Source: Pedobacter cryoconitis
GTDB lineage: Bacteria > Bacteroidota > Bacteroidia > Sphingobacteriales > Sphingobacteriaceae
Assembly: GCF_001590605.1 (NCBI RefSeq)
Contig: NZ_CP014504.1
Location: forward strand, 3,472,001-3,536,000
Length of the DNA stretch: 64,000 bases
Direction of reading: 5' to 3'
Shown here piece by piece: positions 33,834 to 42,936 of the stretch. The notes below the pieces were generated by a model that saw nothing but the letters and a program-made list of their open reading frames with translations, was not told the DNA's origin and did not search any database. Position 1 is the stretch's first letter; each line of letters opens with the position of its first letter. The translations under genes were made by a program, and so were the position numbers.

Positions 33834-35873
33834 TTATTTGTTAAAGGTTTGCTTCATTATTCCTTTAGGCTGAGGTACACCAACTGATGTCTGAGCAATT
33901 CTGAACTGTTTTACAACCTGTTGCACTTCCTCATTAATCTTTTGAAAGTTCTGCCGGAGTATTTCCTCTTTTTTGCCTTTGAAATCGTAATAGATTGGCA
34001 AGGACCGATAGCTTTGTTCTTCTTTTTTGATGGACTCTACATCCAGATTTACCCGACAGTTTACTGCCGAGGGCTGGTATTTCCCTGTATAGGTTTCAAC
34101 GGCATCTGAGGCGATCAAACCCACCATTTCGCCAGCTCGCAGATTCGCGATCTTACCAGCAGGGATCAAAGGTTCGAGTTTTTCACTTAGGGAAACAGAG
34201 ACCTTCGTCCGGTCGATACTCAGACTTTCACCTTCCTGTTTTACCTTGCCAAATAACCGTTCCAACCAATCTAATGTATCCTTATTCTGGACAGATCCAG
34301 AGAGCACATTACCGACCACGGAAGTAATCGTAGCAGCAGTTTCCTTACCATATTGCTGCTGAAATTGCTGGAGGCTTTGGATTCCGAGTACTGAGGCAAC
34401 CAAATTACTTCTGGCTTGACTTAAAACCTGTTCGACACGAAAAATGTAGAGGCTGGGCGCTTCGTCAATGACAAGTCCAACGGGTAAATTGCCTTTAGTG
34501 TTTACCAGTTTCGTTACCCTATTTAGCACAAGGGAATAGCAGGTTGAATTAGTACTTTGTGTCAAAGGATCGTTGGCGAGCACCAAAATTGACGGGTTTT
34601 TAGGATCACTTATTTTTAGCTCGAAATCATCCCCGCTGAATACCCAAAAAGTTTCTTTCGTTGCCAATCTGCTGATAAAGATTTTAAGTGTACCTACTTG
34701 TCCTTCTAACTGATCGAAAGCTTTGGCCTGATAAGCACTTTTAAATGGGGAAAGTAGTGGTACCAGTTCCGGTTCAGAAAAAAGTGCGGTGAAAATGTCA
34801 TCATAGGAAAGATTTAAGAACGAAAGAACATGCGGAGGGCTTGAATAACGACCATTTTCGTAGCTGCTGAAAAAATAAATGCATGCGGCCAGAAAATTGA
34901 TAGCGGATTGTGTAAAGAACTGGTCACTGCCTCCCGAACGGTCACCTTTTTTCATGGCCTCAACTAAGGCTTCCGCTGTTTCAGAGGCATCGGCAAGTGT
35001 ATTGAGGTATTTTCTTTTCCAGGGGTTTACTCGTTCGCTTTTTTCAACTTCATTTAGATTGATAACGTGGAATTTATAATCAAGGCATTTTCCTTTTTGT
35101 TTGGCCAATAAATAATGGTGATAGGCAACCTTGGCTAAATCAGGGTATTTTATATCATAAATGCATAAAGTGAAAGATTTAGCGATGAATTGCTTTATTA
35201 TTGGGATAATAACAGAAAAAGTTTTACCCCCACCAGGAACTGATATTAAAAGCAAGCTTCTGAATAAATTTGCCAGCGGAATGAATCCTTTATGTACCTT
35301 CTTTTTGTAATAGAACAACATTGGTATATTCACCGAATACGGTGTCTCAATCGGTTTGATGGGTTGCATAAAGGATTCTCCCTCAATGTTCCATTTATCT
35401 GTACCGAGTTTTGAACTGATGATCTTCGATACATTATCCATAGCGATATGGATCAGTAAGGTTCCGAAAATTGCGGTGACGATGTACAGCAGATCAGACC
35501 AGCCAGCACCCATCCAAATGGCCGGTGTATGTTTTCCCTGAAACAAGATTCCCGAAAAGAAAACGATAAGACCAGCTACAAGTGGATAAACAATATGATT
35601 TTTGGGATTGAGGTCTTTGTTTTTTCTGCTGAGCGTACCTACTGAAACCAGGCAAATCAACAGTAGAGTAAATAGTTTGCTGTAAATGAGCTGGTGGTAA
35701 AATGGTAATCTGGCAAGCCTGATTACAAAAAAGCGTAGGTTAAATTTGTCCGTATAATCCTGTGTTAAAAATTTACTGGCGTAAAAAAACAGGAAAACTT
35801 CGATCAAGACGGACAAATAGATACCAAATTGCAGGAACTTGTAAAGGCTCTGCTGTTCCTTGGTTTCTTCCAT
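33834..35873 (-). CDS. VirD4-type coupling protein (type IV secretion ATPase)
   Basis: A 679-residue protein with four N-terminal membrane segments (about 15-145) and a RecA-like motor. Walker A is SVPGGGKTFS (211-220) and Walker B LPVGLVIDEAPS lies near 440. It has the TraG/TraD/VirD4 'conjugative DNA transfer' layout and would pass the relaxase-DNA complex to the channel. In CTnDOT the equivalent is called MobC; the usual TraO-TraQ genes are not recognised between it and TraN here. Confidence 0.9.
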   Translation of the reverse strand: MEETKEQQSLYKFLQFGIYLSVLIEVFLFFYASKFLTQDYTDKFNLRFFVIRLARLPFYHQLIYSKLFTLLLICLVSVGTLSRKNKDLNPKNHIVYPLVAGLIVFFSGILFQGKHTPAIWMGAGWSDLLYIVTAIFGTLLIHIAMDNVSKIISSKLGTDKWNIEGESFMQPIKPIETPYSVNIPMLFYYKKKVHKGFIPLANLFRSLLLISVPGGGKTFSVIIPIIKQFIAKSFTLCIYDIKYPDLAKVAYHHYLLAKQKGKCLDYKFHVINLNEVEKSERVNPWKRKYLNTLADASETAEALVEAMKKGDRSGGSDQFFTQSAINFLAACIYFFSSYENGRYSSPPHVLSFLNLSYDDIFTALFSEPELVPLLSPFKSAYQAKAFDQLEGQVGTLKIFISRLATKETFWVFSGDDFELKISDPKNPSILVLANDPLTQSTNSTCYSLVLNRVTKLVNTKGNLPVGLVIDEAPSLYIFRVEQVLSQARSNLVASVLGIQSLQQFQQQYGKETAATITSVVGNVLSGSVQNKDTLDWLERLFGKVKQEGESLSIDRTKVSVSLSEKLEPLIPAGKIANLRAGEMVGLIASDAVETYTGKYQPSAVNCRVNLDVESIKKEEQSYRSLPIYYDFKGKKEEILRQNFQKINEEVQQVVKQFRIAQTSVGVPQPKGIMKQTFNK

Positions 35874-35936
35874 ATATCAAGTTTTGCTTTTAATGGATAA
35901 AGGGAGCTCAATGGAGACTCCCATTATTTGGACATT

Positions 35937-36767
35937 TTATAAACTGTCTGCTTTCAGAATATCACTGTATTTCATTTCTAGGGTAAGCACCCTCCCGGAA
36001 ATCTGTTTTTCAGTCAGTTCAATATTTAGCAACTTATTACCCGGAAAGGTTACCTTTTTCAGGACATAGATATTTCGGTATTGCTTCTTAAATATGCTGT
36101 TTGGATACAGTTGCCATACAGGCTTGATTTCTACAGATTGTAGGTTTGTTGCTTTTGTGATCTTTTTATCTTCGATTTTGAAGCGCTGTTCGTCCACATC
36201 GTAAGGCAAGTTGCTATTGTTAAAATAGGTGATATCAAGAAATATGTGATCACCTGCGGCATATACATGGTTCAGTTTGGCCTTTAAACCGAAAGCCTTT
36301 GCCTTTCGCACCGACTTACCAGATGGTTTCTGTAGAATCTGAATAGCAAAATCCTGCATCTGCCTGGTTGTTAGTGAAATTCCAGGGACGTCCAGCGGCT
36401 GGGTATGTTCCGGTAATATATTCACTTGTGTGGGGACGATAAGTGATTGGTCATCCACATAGCGCAGGTTATATTGAGCAATAAAACTTTCGCCAACAAT
36501 GGTTACTACACCAGGCCCATCTAAGGGCATCTTGACATCTGGAATTATCTTTAAGCGCAATACATTCTTTAAAGGCAGATCGCCCGCAACTGCGTGGGTG
36601 GATATGTCAACATATTGAAGGGGTTCGGGAGAAATAAAGTGCAATGAAATATCCCGACTGATCAGAATATCTGGTAGATCTTTGCGGTATATTCCTGCTG
36701 GGATTTGTGCATAAAGCCCCTGGGTCACCCATAAGATGGCCAATAAAAAAAAGATTAATTTTTTCAT
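35937..36767 (-). CDS. traN: conjugative transposon protein TraN
   Basis: A 276-residue exported protein (signal peptide MKKLIFFLLAILWVTQGLYAQ) with beta-rich body and HHFHVTY-like positions replaced by YLHFISPEPLQYVDIS. The size, position after TraM and DUF4138-like C-terminal half (ITYFNNSNLPYDVDEQRFK) match TraN of CTnDOT-type elements. It probably forms part of the outer-membrane core. Confidence 0.8.
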   Translation of the reverse strand: MKKLIFFLLAILWVTQGLYAQIPAGIYRKDLPDILISRDISLHFISPEPLQYVDISTHAVAGDLPLKNVLRLKIIPDVKMPLDGPGVVTIVGESFIAQYNLRYVDDQSLIVPTQVNILPEHTQPLDVPGISLTTRQMQDFAIQILQKPSGKSVRKAKAFGLKAKLNHVYAAGDHIFLDITYFNNSNLPYDVDEQRFKIEDKKITKATNLQSVEIKPVWQLYPNSIFKKQYRNIYVLKKVTFPGNKLLNIELTEKQISGRVLTLEMKYSDILKADSL

Positions 36768-36779
36768 AAAAAATACGGG

Positions 36780-38000
36780 TTAATACTTGTTCTGATTGTT
36801 TTTGAGTTCTTGCGGGTCAATAAGATAGACCTGGGTGTTATATTTCAGTTTGGCTTTATTGCTACGGATCAGTTTGCTAACCGCCGTTGTAGTAGATTGA
36901 AACATTTTTTGAAGCATGCTCATGACTAGCTGGTTATTGTTTTCAGCTTGCTGTTGAATAGTCATACCCTGACTGGCATCGCTACCAAGTACTTTTGAAA
37001 ATTCACGGAATGCAGATGCGGGGACATAAAGCCCAGGCAGGCCGTCATTATCGTAGATGTCAAGTCTGACAGGTAGTATATTGTTATTTTGAAAAATGGA
37101 GCTAATTGATAGGTTTACCCGTTGACCGCTAAAACCTGTTATCTGGGCATATAGGTATGTACCTTTTTTAACTAAAAACCGACCTGCGGTCATGTCATCT
37201 AACAGACGGATACGTAGACGCGAACCTGCATAGCCAGTGATGTCCTGATCTACTATGGCACGGATAAAACTATCTTCTCCATTAGCTGAAATGGTATTGA
37301 AAAGTGCCGTGGACGCCGAAGTTTTAGAAACGCTGAGTTTTTTTTGATTTTTAAGCTCCCGTTCAGCAAGGGCCATCGCTTTTTCTCTGGCTTGTTCTGA
37401 TTTGTAATCGGGGTCGTTTGCTTTGCCCATGCTGTCGATCAGTGACATTTGTTCCCGAAAAATTTTCATGGGGTCAGTTTGTCCCTTATTACCAGGCACC
37501 TCTGATGTGGTAGGTGCCGATTGTTGATGCTTTAATTTGGAAAGTGCAGTTGCCAAGTCTCGGTCTGTATCGTAAGTTTTTGGTGGCTGTGTTTTAGGGA
37601 CTGCGTTGGGAAAGGTTGAATGTGATGTGCGTGGTTCTTCGGCTGTGTTACCATATTTCCTTTTCATTTCCCGGTCGATGGAATCCAACATCCTTTTTTC
37701 CATTTGATTGTACAGGTCTGGAACTTTTTGCCTGTTGGTTTGTTCGTCTGCGATCCCACCGACTGCTGTGTAACCATCGGCATCTTTGTATTGCTTACGG
37801 TAAGCATCCAACTTATCTTCAATACCTTTGTTTTTAACCTCTTCGGAAACATCCACCAATGTTTCCTGTAGCGTATTTCCATTTTGTTGTACGGGTACAT
37901 CTTTTCCAAAGCTGCTTTTCCATGCGTAAAAAAATAAGCATAGGAAAGGAAGTAGGATCAGCGGTAGCACATATCGCGGTTGCTTGAAATTGATCTTCAT
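36780..38000 (-). CDS. traM: conjugative transposon protein TraM
   Basis: A 406-residue protein with a short cytoplasmic N-terminus, one membrane helix (about 12-27), a long proline/lysine-rich periplasmic linker (about 35-215) and a C-terminal domain with GEDSFIRAIVDQD, LLDDMTAGRFLVKKGTYL and YVPASAFREFSK. This VirB10-like arrangement is characteristic of TraM. It lies between TraL and TraN with short gaps. Confidence 0.88.
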   Translation of the reverse strand: MKINFKQPRYVLPLILLPFLCLFFYAWKSSFGKDVPVQQNGNTLQETLVDVSEEVKNKGIEDKLDAYRKQYKDADGYTAVGGIADEQTNRQKVPDLYNQMEKRMLDSIDREMKRKYGNTAEEPRTSHSTFPNAVPKTQPPKTYDTDRDLATALSKLKHQQSAPTTSEVPGNKGQTDPMKIFREQMSLIDSMGKANDPDYKSEQAREKAMALAERELKNQKKLSVSKTSASTALFNTISANGEDSFIRAIVDQDITGYAGSRLRIRLLDDMTAGRFLVKKGTYLYAQITGFSGQRVNLSISSIFQNNNILPVRLDIYDNDGLPGLYVPASAFREFSKVLGSDASQGMTIQQQAENNNQLVMSMLQKMFQSTTTAVSKLIRSNKAKLKYNTQVYLIDPQELKNNQNKY

Positions 38001-38002
38001 AA

Positions 38003-38428
38003 TTAGGGTGTTGGTTTAATATTTAGCTCATTATGGATGATTTCCAACTGCTGAATTGCATCTTTGACAAAAAGGCTATCGGCAGCAGTCAGCTTTTCTT
38101 TGTGCAGTACTGTGTTGATCTGATTTTGCAGATCAAGCACTTTCTGAAATGCCTGCCCGGCACCTATGATCTGTCCGAACCCCTGGGCTACATTGGTGCC
38201 TGAACTGGAAAGCGATGGCAATGACTTGGGTTCCTTTACCCTCATAACCGTAAAGGCGAATACGCCTGAAAACAGTATAGACGCCAGCATGAGGGCAAAT
38301 ATTTGCGTTGGGTATCTGGAGCTGACGAGTTTCCAAAGAGCCGACAAGCGGAGAAAGTACCCTCCGAACTCTTTTCTGAGCTCGTATAAAAGATTTGGGC
38401 GGGGTTTAAAATGAGTTTTTCTGTACAT
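38003..38428 (-). CDS. TraL-position conjugation protein
   Basis: Starting at the internal ATG (MYRKTHFKPRP) gives 141 residues and a 23-base overlap with TraK; the longer frame would overlap by 74. One membrane helix (about 45-66) is followed by a periplasmic helical tail. The place between TraK and TraM is where TraL (DUF3989) normally sits, but this protein is longer than usual TraL and I cannot confirm the family. Confidence 0.7.
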   Translation of the reverse strand: MYRKTHFKPRPNLLYELRKEFGGYFLRLSALWKLVSSRYPTQIFALMLASILFSGVFAFTVMRVKEPKSLPSLSSSGTNVAQGFGQIIGAGQAFQKVLDLQNQINTVLHKEKLTAADSLFVKDAIQQLEIIHNELNIKPTP

Positions 38429-39026
38429 TTTCAATGTCTTTATTTTCCAATGTTTTCCAACGGGTAATAAGTACCGCATGGGGATTGTTATCAGAGCGGA
38501 TTTTCAGGTCTTTTAGATAACCTTCAGTGACGAGCGAACGAATAATCGTGGAGCTGCGACGGTCTATCTTCTGGCGACCGTAGTAACGGAAATACTTAAG
38601 CCCCTCATCAATAAAAATTGAATCGGTCTGAAGTGTCAACACAGCACTGGAGGAGAGAATTGAATTGAAAAATCCTTTTTCTTTAAGGTTGTTATACTGA
38701 AGTGCACCACTTTCATCAACCAGGTACATTGCTCTTTTCATCTGATATTCGATATACTTATCATCAGGCGTAAGTGAAAAGAAAAGACTATGGAAAAGGT
38801 TGACGTGCGAACGATATTCCGCAGCGCGGTTCATTTGAAGATCAGTTTGCCTGGCTAGCAGCGGAACGCTGTTTGCATCTAGCACGTAGACGCTTCTTCG
38901 AGCGTCTGCAACCTGTTTGTAAGCAAACAGGGAAACGATCAGGACGATGACAACGGCCAGGATAAAACTTCCTGCGGACAAAAATGTGGCAAGGCGTACT
39001 TTGGCTTCGATATTTTTTACAATCAT
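38406..39026 (-). CDS. traK: conjugative transposon protein TraK
   Basis: Starting at MIVKNIEAKVRLATFL gives 206 residues, the usual TraK length, and a one-base TAATG overlap with TraJ. There is one N-terminal membrane helix (about 18-37), then the RARRSVYVLD-like DARRSVYVLDANSVPLL segment and a VirB8-like periplasmic domain. The longer upstream reading into traJ is rejected. Confidence 0.88.
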   Translation of the reverse strand: MIVKNIEAKVRLATFLSAGSFILAVVIVLIVSLFAYKQVADARRSVYVLDANSVPLLARQTDLQMNRAAEYRSHVNLFHSLFFSLTPDDKYIEYQMKRAMYLVDESGALQYNNLKEKGFFNSILSSSAVLTLQTDSIFIDEGLKYFRYYGRQKIDRRSSTIIRSLVTEGYLKDLKIRSDNNPHAVLITRWKTLENKDIENVQKNSF

Positions 39027-40165
39027 TATTTCATCATTTTGCTTAAGATTCTGGACATATTTGAAGCACCTCGACCCATCGTGGAAGCAGCAGAACTTAT
39101 CCCGGATGTAGACACGATCCATGTACTAATGCTGGGAACTGCTAACATGGTAAGACCTCCAATCAAAAAGGTTACTATTACCATCCCGAAAGAGAGTAGG
39201 CCATTTCCGGCAAGCCACCCAAGTTTTTCCAAGCGGTCGGCAGAGGTGCCGACAAGCTCTTTGTAGCGGCTTATCTCCGCTTCCATAGCATAATGCTGGA
39301 ATAAAGAAGCGACGTAAAGAACTAGAAAACCGATACCTGTATAAAGATTAACCGAAATGAACCTTGCAACCCATGTAGTAAAACTGTCCCTGAATGCAGG
39401 AAGGATGCTGATTGCTACTGAGAATGGCCCCAGTATAATCAGTATCGTAGAAAAGATAATCTGGATAATGAAGATGAGATATACACAGATCCGAAGTATC
39501 CATAAAGCCAATGTTTCCAGAATGGAAGTGGCAAGGAGTTGCAGACCGACTTGCATGCGGTTACGTAACTCTACTATTGGGTTCCATACCTCAGCAAAAC
39601 CTTCCTTAACCGTAGACTTCACCGATTCCCAGGCATTCTGGTACCAGGTGTCTGCCTCCTGTTTGGCTGTTTCGGTTTGGGCCTGCACAGTGAGCAGATT
39701 ATCTGCTACCTGTACCATCAGCTGGGCTCTTTCCAGTCGTAAGTTATTCACTTCTGTTTGGCTGCTATTAAACATAATCTCAGTCTTATTTGCAATTATA
39801 TCTGTGGGAAAGGAGACCACTCTGGTAAAAGGAGACCACCAAAGAATTACCATGACCAGGCCGAATGGACGAAGCAGTGGCATAATTTCCATTTTTTTAT
39901 CACCCGACATCATTTCATATGACTTAACGGCAAAAAAAATGAGCATGAAAATGGCCGATAGTGCCTGTGCATCTGCAATAAATGCATCATAGTGCGTCCA
40001 CAGTGTATTTTTCATTTCCTTTAAAAAATGCATCATACCTTCTTCGTAGACCCCGTTGCCTTGCAAAAAATTGAAAGTTTTTTTAAATGAGTCTGGCACA
40101 TTTCCGGAACCTGATTGCATAAAAAAACCGGCAGTGCCGGTCAGTAAATTGGTTATGTTCATCAT
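39026..40165 (-). CDS. traJ: conjugative transposon protein TraJ
   Basis: A 379-residue polytopic membrane protein with about seven helices and the TraJ features MHFLKEMKNTLWTHYDAF, LRPFGLVMVILWWSPF near 90-125, and a C-terminal Gly/Ser-rich tail. It fits the VirB6-like inner-membrane component. Its stop overlaps the TraK start. Confidence 0.88.
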   Translation of the reverse strand: MMNITNLLTGTAGFFMQSGSGNVPDSFKKTFNFLQGNGVYEEGMMHFLKEMKNTLWTHYDAFIADAQALSAIFMLIFFAVKSYEMMSGDKKMEIMPLLRPFGLVMVILWWSPFTRVVSFPTDIIANKTEIMFNSSQTEVNNLRLERAQLMVQVADNLLTVQAQTETAKQEADTWYQNAWESVKSTVKEGFAEVWNPIVELRNRMQVGLQLLATSILETLALWILRICVYLIFIIQIIFSTILIILGPFSVAISILPAFRDSFTTWVARFISVNLYTGIGFLVLYVASLFQHYAMEAEISRYKELVGTSADRLEKLGWLAGNGLLSFGMVIVTFLIGGLTMLAVPSISTWIVSTSGISSAASTMGRGASNMSRILSKMMK

Positions 40166-40166
40166 G

Positions 40167-40946
40167 TTAGAGTTTGGATTTCCTTAAAATTTCGTCAGCG
40201 ATTTGCTGATCGGTTCTGAAACCTTGCCTTTCTACAATGGGCTGGTCCCTGGACTTCATTTTGTTTGTAGATTCACTAAGAGCTAGGAATTTTCTGGCGT
40301 ACTGTTTTTTTGCCTCCCAGGAAGTATTTAACCGACGATATTCCAAAAGCAGTCTGTGGTAGGTCAGTAGCCTTGAACCACGGTCAAGTGTTGTAGTCAT
40401 TGCACCGTCCAGGCGTTCCTTAATTCCTGAGGACTCTTCGCGATACCACTCGTAAACGCCGTTGCGAACCAGGTAGTCAATTTCTTTTGCGGGAATTCCA
40501 GACATCAAATTTGCATCTTGTTCGTTTAAAAGAGGTTCAAATTCATGACGGTAGTATAGCATCCACAATGGATCGGCAGTAGAAAAAACAGCTGAATAGT
40601 TTACCGCTTCGGTTATTGCAGTATTTCTTAAAGTATCAGCATGCAGTTTATAGGCGTTTTCGGTATTTTGCATGGCCGCGGCAAAAGCCAGACGCTGAGT
40701 TTGTGGTCCGATAGGTCCCAATGGACGGAGGTCTTTTTTAGGGTAGTTCGGGTGCCACGCCCAGGTAAGCCAGTAGTTTGGATTAAGTCCTAAAAAGCCG
40801 CTGGTTGGGGTAAATTTCTTCCTGTCCCATTGTTTGAAAACCATACGTTCTTGCTGGTTAACAATAGACTGGTCTCGAATGATACGCTGGGCTCCTGCAG
40901 AAGCGGCCATCCCCAAAATAAGTATGGCTAGAATATAATGTTTCAT
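40167..40946 (-). CDS. secreted tra-operon protein
   Basis: A 259-residue protein with a signal peptide (MKHYILAILILGMAASAGAQ) and Trp/Tyr-rich N-terminal half (LGLNPNYWLTWAWHPNY). It lies between the three TraI-position paralogues and TraJ. I recall similar proteins only in Sphingobacteriales-type elements. Probable envelope component of the transfer channel; family not identified with confidence. Confidence 0.65.
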   Translation of the reverse strand: MKHYILAILILGMAASAGAQRIIRDQSIVNQQERMVFKQWDRKKFTPTSGFLGLNPNYWLTWAWHPNYPKKDLRPLGPIGPQTQRLAFAAAMQNTENAYKLHADTLRNTAITEAVNYSAVFSTADPLWMLYYRHEFEPLLNEQDANLMSGIPAKEIDYLVRNGVYEWYREESSGIKERLDGAMTTTLDRGSRLLTYHRLLLEYRRLNTSWEAKKQYARKFLALSESTNKMKSRDQPIVERQGFRTDQQIADEILRKSKL

Positions 40947-40949
40947 CGT

Positions 40950-41621
40950 TTATTGTTTTAAAATTTGATAATTACGGATGATATCATTGGCCATCCGAGT
41001 ATCTTGATTTATAAAATCTCTATAAGGATTAGCCGTTTTTAACACCCCGTTCATTTTTGCCCAATACATAGATCTACCCATACTATAACATAGTGCCCTC
41101 ATGACTTTTAATTCCAGGATGACCTTACGTAGTAAAGCATCTCGTTTCTCGTAGTCCATCAACACATTGCCGCCTGCTTTTAAAATAAAATCAGATACTT
41201 CGCTAACCAGGTTAATTCCACGGGATTTCAGTTGCCTTGCAACATCCTCGGCAAACAGCAATAAATAGGGCTCGCTGCCTGCAATAGAGATCATGGTATT
41301 GCTTTCCTTAATAATCTCTGTACTGATTCGAGCAATCTGTGTGGCGGCTATACCGCTTCTCAATGCTTGATTGACCTGGGTAAGTGAATTATAAATCAAG
41401 TTCTGCACCATCACCACTGAAGAGATATTCAGATTGATGTCATCCAAACGATTGTTAATGGTGCCTAGATAATTGTTATGGGTATTTTCTGCTGCCAAAC
41501 GCACGCTGCCGTTCTCATTAACAATCGCAAAATGACCGCGGTCGAAAACTAATTTTTGCGCATTTGAACTTTCTATACAAACGAGCAGCAAAAAACCTGC
41601 GATAAATAGTTGGCACCTCAT
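40950..41621 (-). CDS. TraI-position secreted protein, paralogue 3
   Basis: A 223-residue protein with a signal peptide (to about 22). It shares with the 42274 protein the pattern NNRLDDINLN...LLLFAED...YWAKMNG...NPYRDFINQDTRMANDIIRN. Four-base overlap with the gene upstream. It is one of three related genes in a row at the place of TraI. Probably a periplasmic helical component of the transfer apparatus. Confidence 0.65.
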   Translation of the reverse strand: MRCQLFIAGFLLLVCIESSNAQKLVFDRGHFAIVNENGSVRLAAENTHNNYLGTINNRLDDINLNISSVVMVQNLIYNSLTQVNQALRSGIAATQIARISTEIIKESNTMISIAGSEPYLLLFAEDVARQLKSRGINLVSEVSDFILKAGGNVLMDYEKRDALLRKVILELKVMRALCYSMGRSMYWAKMNGVLKTANPYRDFINQDTRMANDIIRNYQILKQ

Positions 41622-42277
41622 GGCGTTGTGGCTTTAAGAATAGAGGCATTACGTAATATATTATCAACAAGCTGTTTATCTTGCTCAATAAAATTGGCAA
41701 AGGGGTTCAACGAGCGTTTTCGGTTAGCATGGAACATGGCCGTGGCCAAACCTTTACTAGCCCCTTCTATCAAGCGGAGTTCAGTTAATGCATGTGAAAA
41801 AAGAATTTTGCGGTCGCTTGCTTTCATCTGGTTGATGTCGCCGATACTTAGGGCCAGACCAATAATATAATTCACCAACATTCTCGCTCTGTCTGCAAGG
41901 TCTTTTTCGGTCTGGAACGCTAGTGAAATCAGAATAGGATTATCACTAGCCAGCTGGTAAATTATATTTTGCTGTCGGATGATCTCTGAAACAACTGGGC
42001 TGGCTTCCAGTCCGATCTGTGCGGCATCAATAGCCAGTCCCACAGTATGAAAACGGCTTTGTAATTCCCTGTACTTCGTCTTAAGTTTGCTCATTTGTGT
42101 TTTATTTACCTCTTCGTTTGCAGAAGTAACTGCCTGTTTATTTTTAGCTTCTTCCTGTCTGCTATTTTCGCTTTTACTTTCGGCTACCAACTGATGAATT
42201 AGTTCTACATTGAGCTGGCAAAAAGCATGTTGTAGTATCCCGAAAAGCAGGAAGATTAGGATAATCATTCCTTTCAT
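41618..42277 (-). CDS. TraI-position secreted protein, paralogue 2
   Basis: A 219-residue protein with a signal peptide (to about 21), then a charged coil (about 25-75) and the shared C-terminal pattern NPFANFIEQDKQLVDNILRN. It is the most divergent of the three paralogues and lacks the first part of the others. It overlaps both neighbours by four bases. Confidence 0.65.
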   Translation of the reverse strand: MKGMIILIFLLFGILQHAFCQLNVELIHQLVAESKSENSRQEEAKNKQAVTSANEEVNKTQMSKLKTKYRELQSRFHTVGLAIDAAQIGLEASPVVSEIIRQQNIIYQLASDNPILISLAFQTEKDLADRARMLVNYIIGLALSIGDINQMKASDRKILFSHALTELRLIEGASKGLATAMFHANRKRSLNPFANFIEQDKQLVDNILRNASILKATTP

Positions 42278-42936
42278 TTTTTTAGGTATTTAGCGTTTCT
42301 GATGATATCATTAGCAATCCTTACATCAATATTTATATAACCGGAATAAGGATTAAGAGAATTAAGAATACCACGCTGCTTCGCCCAAAACATCGTGCGA
42401 TGCATTCCATAAGCAACACCCCGTAAGATCATCAGTTCGGTCCTGATGCGGTTTAATAATTTTGCTCTTTCGCCAGAATCCATCAGGTTGTTTATGCCAC
42501 CCTGCAATACAAAGGAGCTGACTTCCGCAGCCAATGCCGTTCCCCTTCGTTTGAACTCGCGAGCACCACCTTCAGCAAAGAGCAGCAGAACCGGGTTACT
42601 TTGAGCAATTGAAATAGCCTTGTTTACATCGGAAACAATATCCATGCTGATGTCGGCAATATCCTGAATGGCCAATAAGGATCGTACGGCGGCAGATACC
42701 TCACTTAACCCTCGGTAGATTTGTTGCTGCAAATCATTTACGATGACCAGCTGGCCAGTTACTGCCAATTGACCACGTTGGATCAATGTAAGGTTATCAT
42801 TCGTTCTATTGAGCTGCCCGTTGATAATTCCTGAGTGTGCAGCCATAGCACCCGCCGTGGTTGGGTCCACATAAATCTGGGCAAAAACAGGACAGGCTGT
42901 AATAAAAAGTCCTGCAATTAGAAGTGATCGTTTCAT
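42274..42936 (-). CDS. TraI-position secreted protein, paralogue 1
   Basis: A 220-residue protein with a signal peptide (MKRSLLIAGLFITACPVFAQ) and helical body: NGQLNRTNDNLTLIQ, NPVLLLFAEGG, MFWAKQRGILN, NPYSGYINIDVRIANDIIRN. It follows TraG with a four-base overlap. In CTnDOT TraI (DUF4141) sits here; these proteins may be a separate group in that slot. Confidence 0.7.
   Translation of the reverse strand: MKRSLLIAGLFITACPVFAQIYVDPTTAGAMAAHSGIINGQLNRTNDNLTLIQRGQLAVTGQLVIVNDLQQQIYRGLSEVSAAVRSLLAIQDIADISMDIVSDVNKAISIAQSNPVLLLFAEGGAREFKRRGTALAAEVSSFVLQGGINNLMDSGERAKLLNRIRTELMILRGVAYGMHRTMFWAKQRGILNSLNPYSGYINIDVRIANDIIRNAKYLKK

Noticed and set aside
39357..39992. Plus-strand 211-codon frame in traJ
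   Set aside because: Antisense to TraJ, with no recognisable domain or start context.
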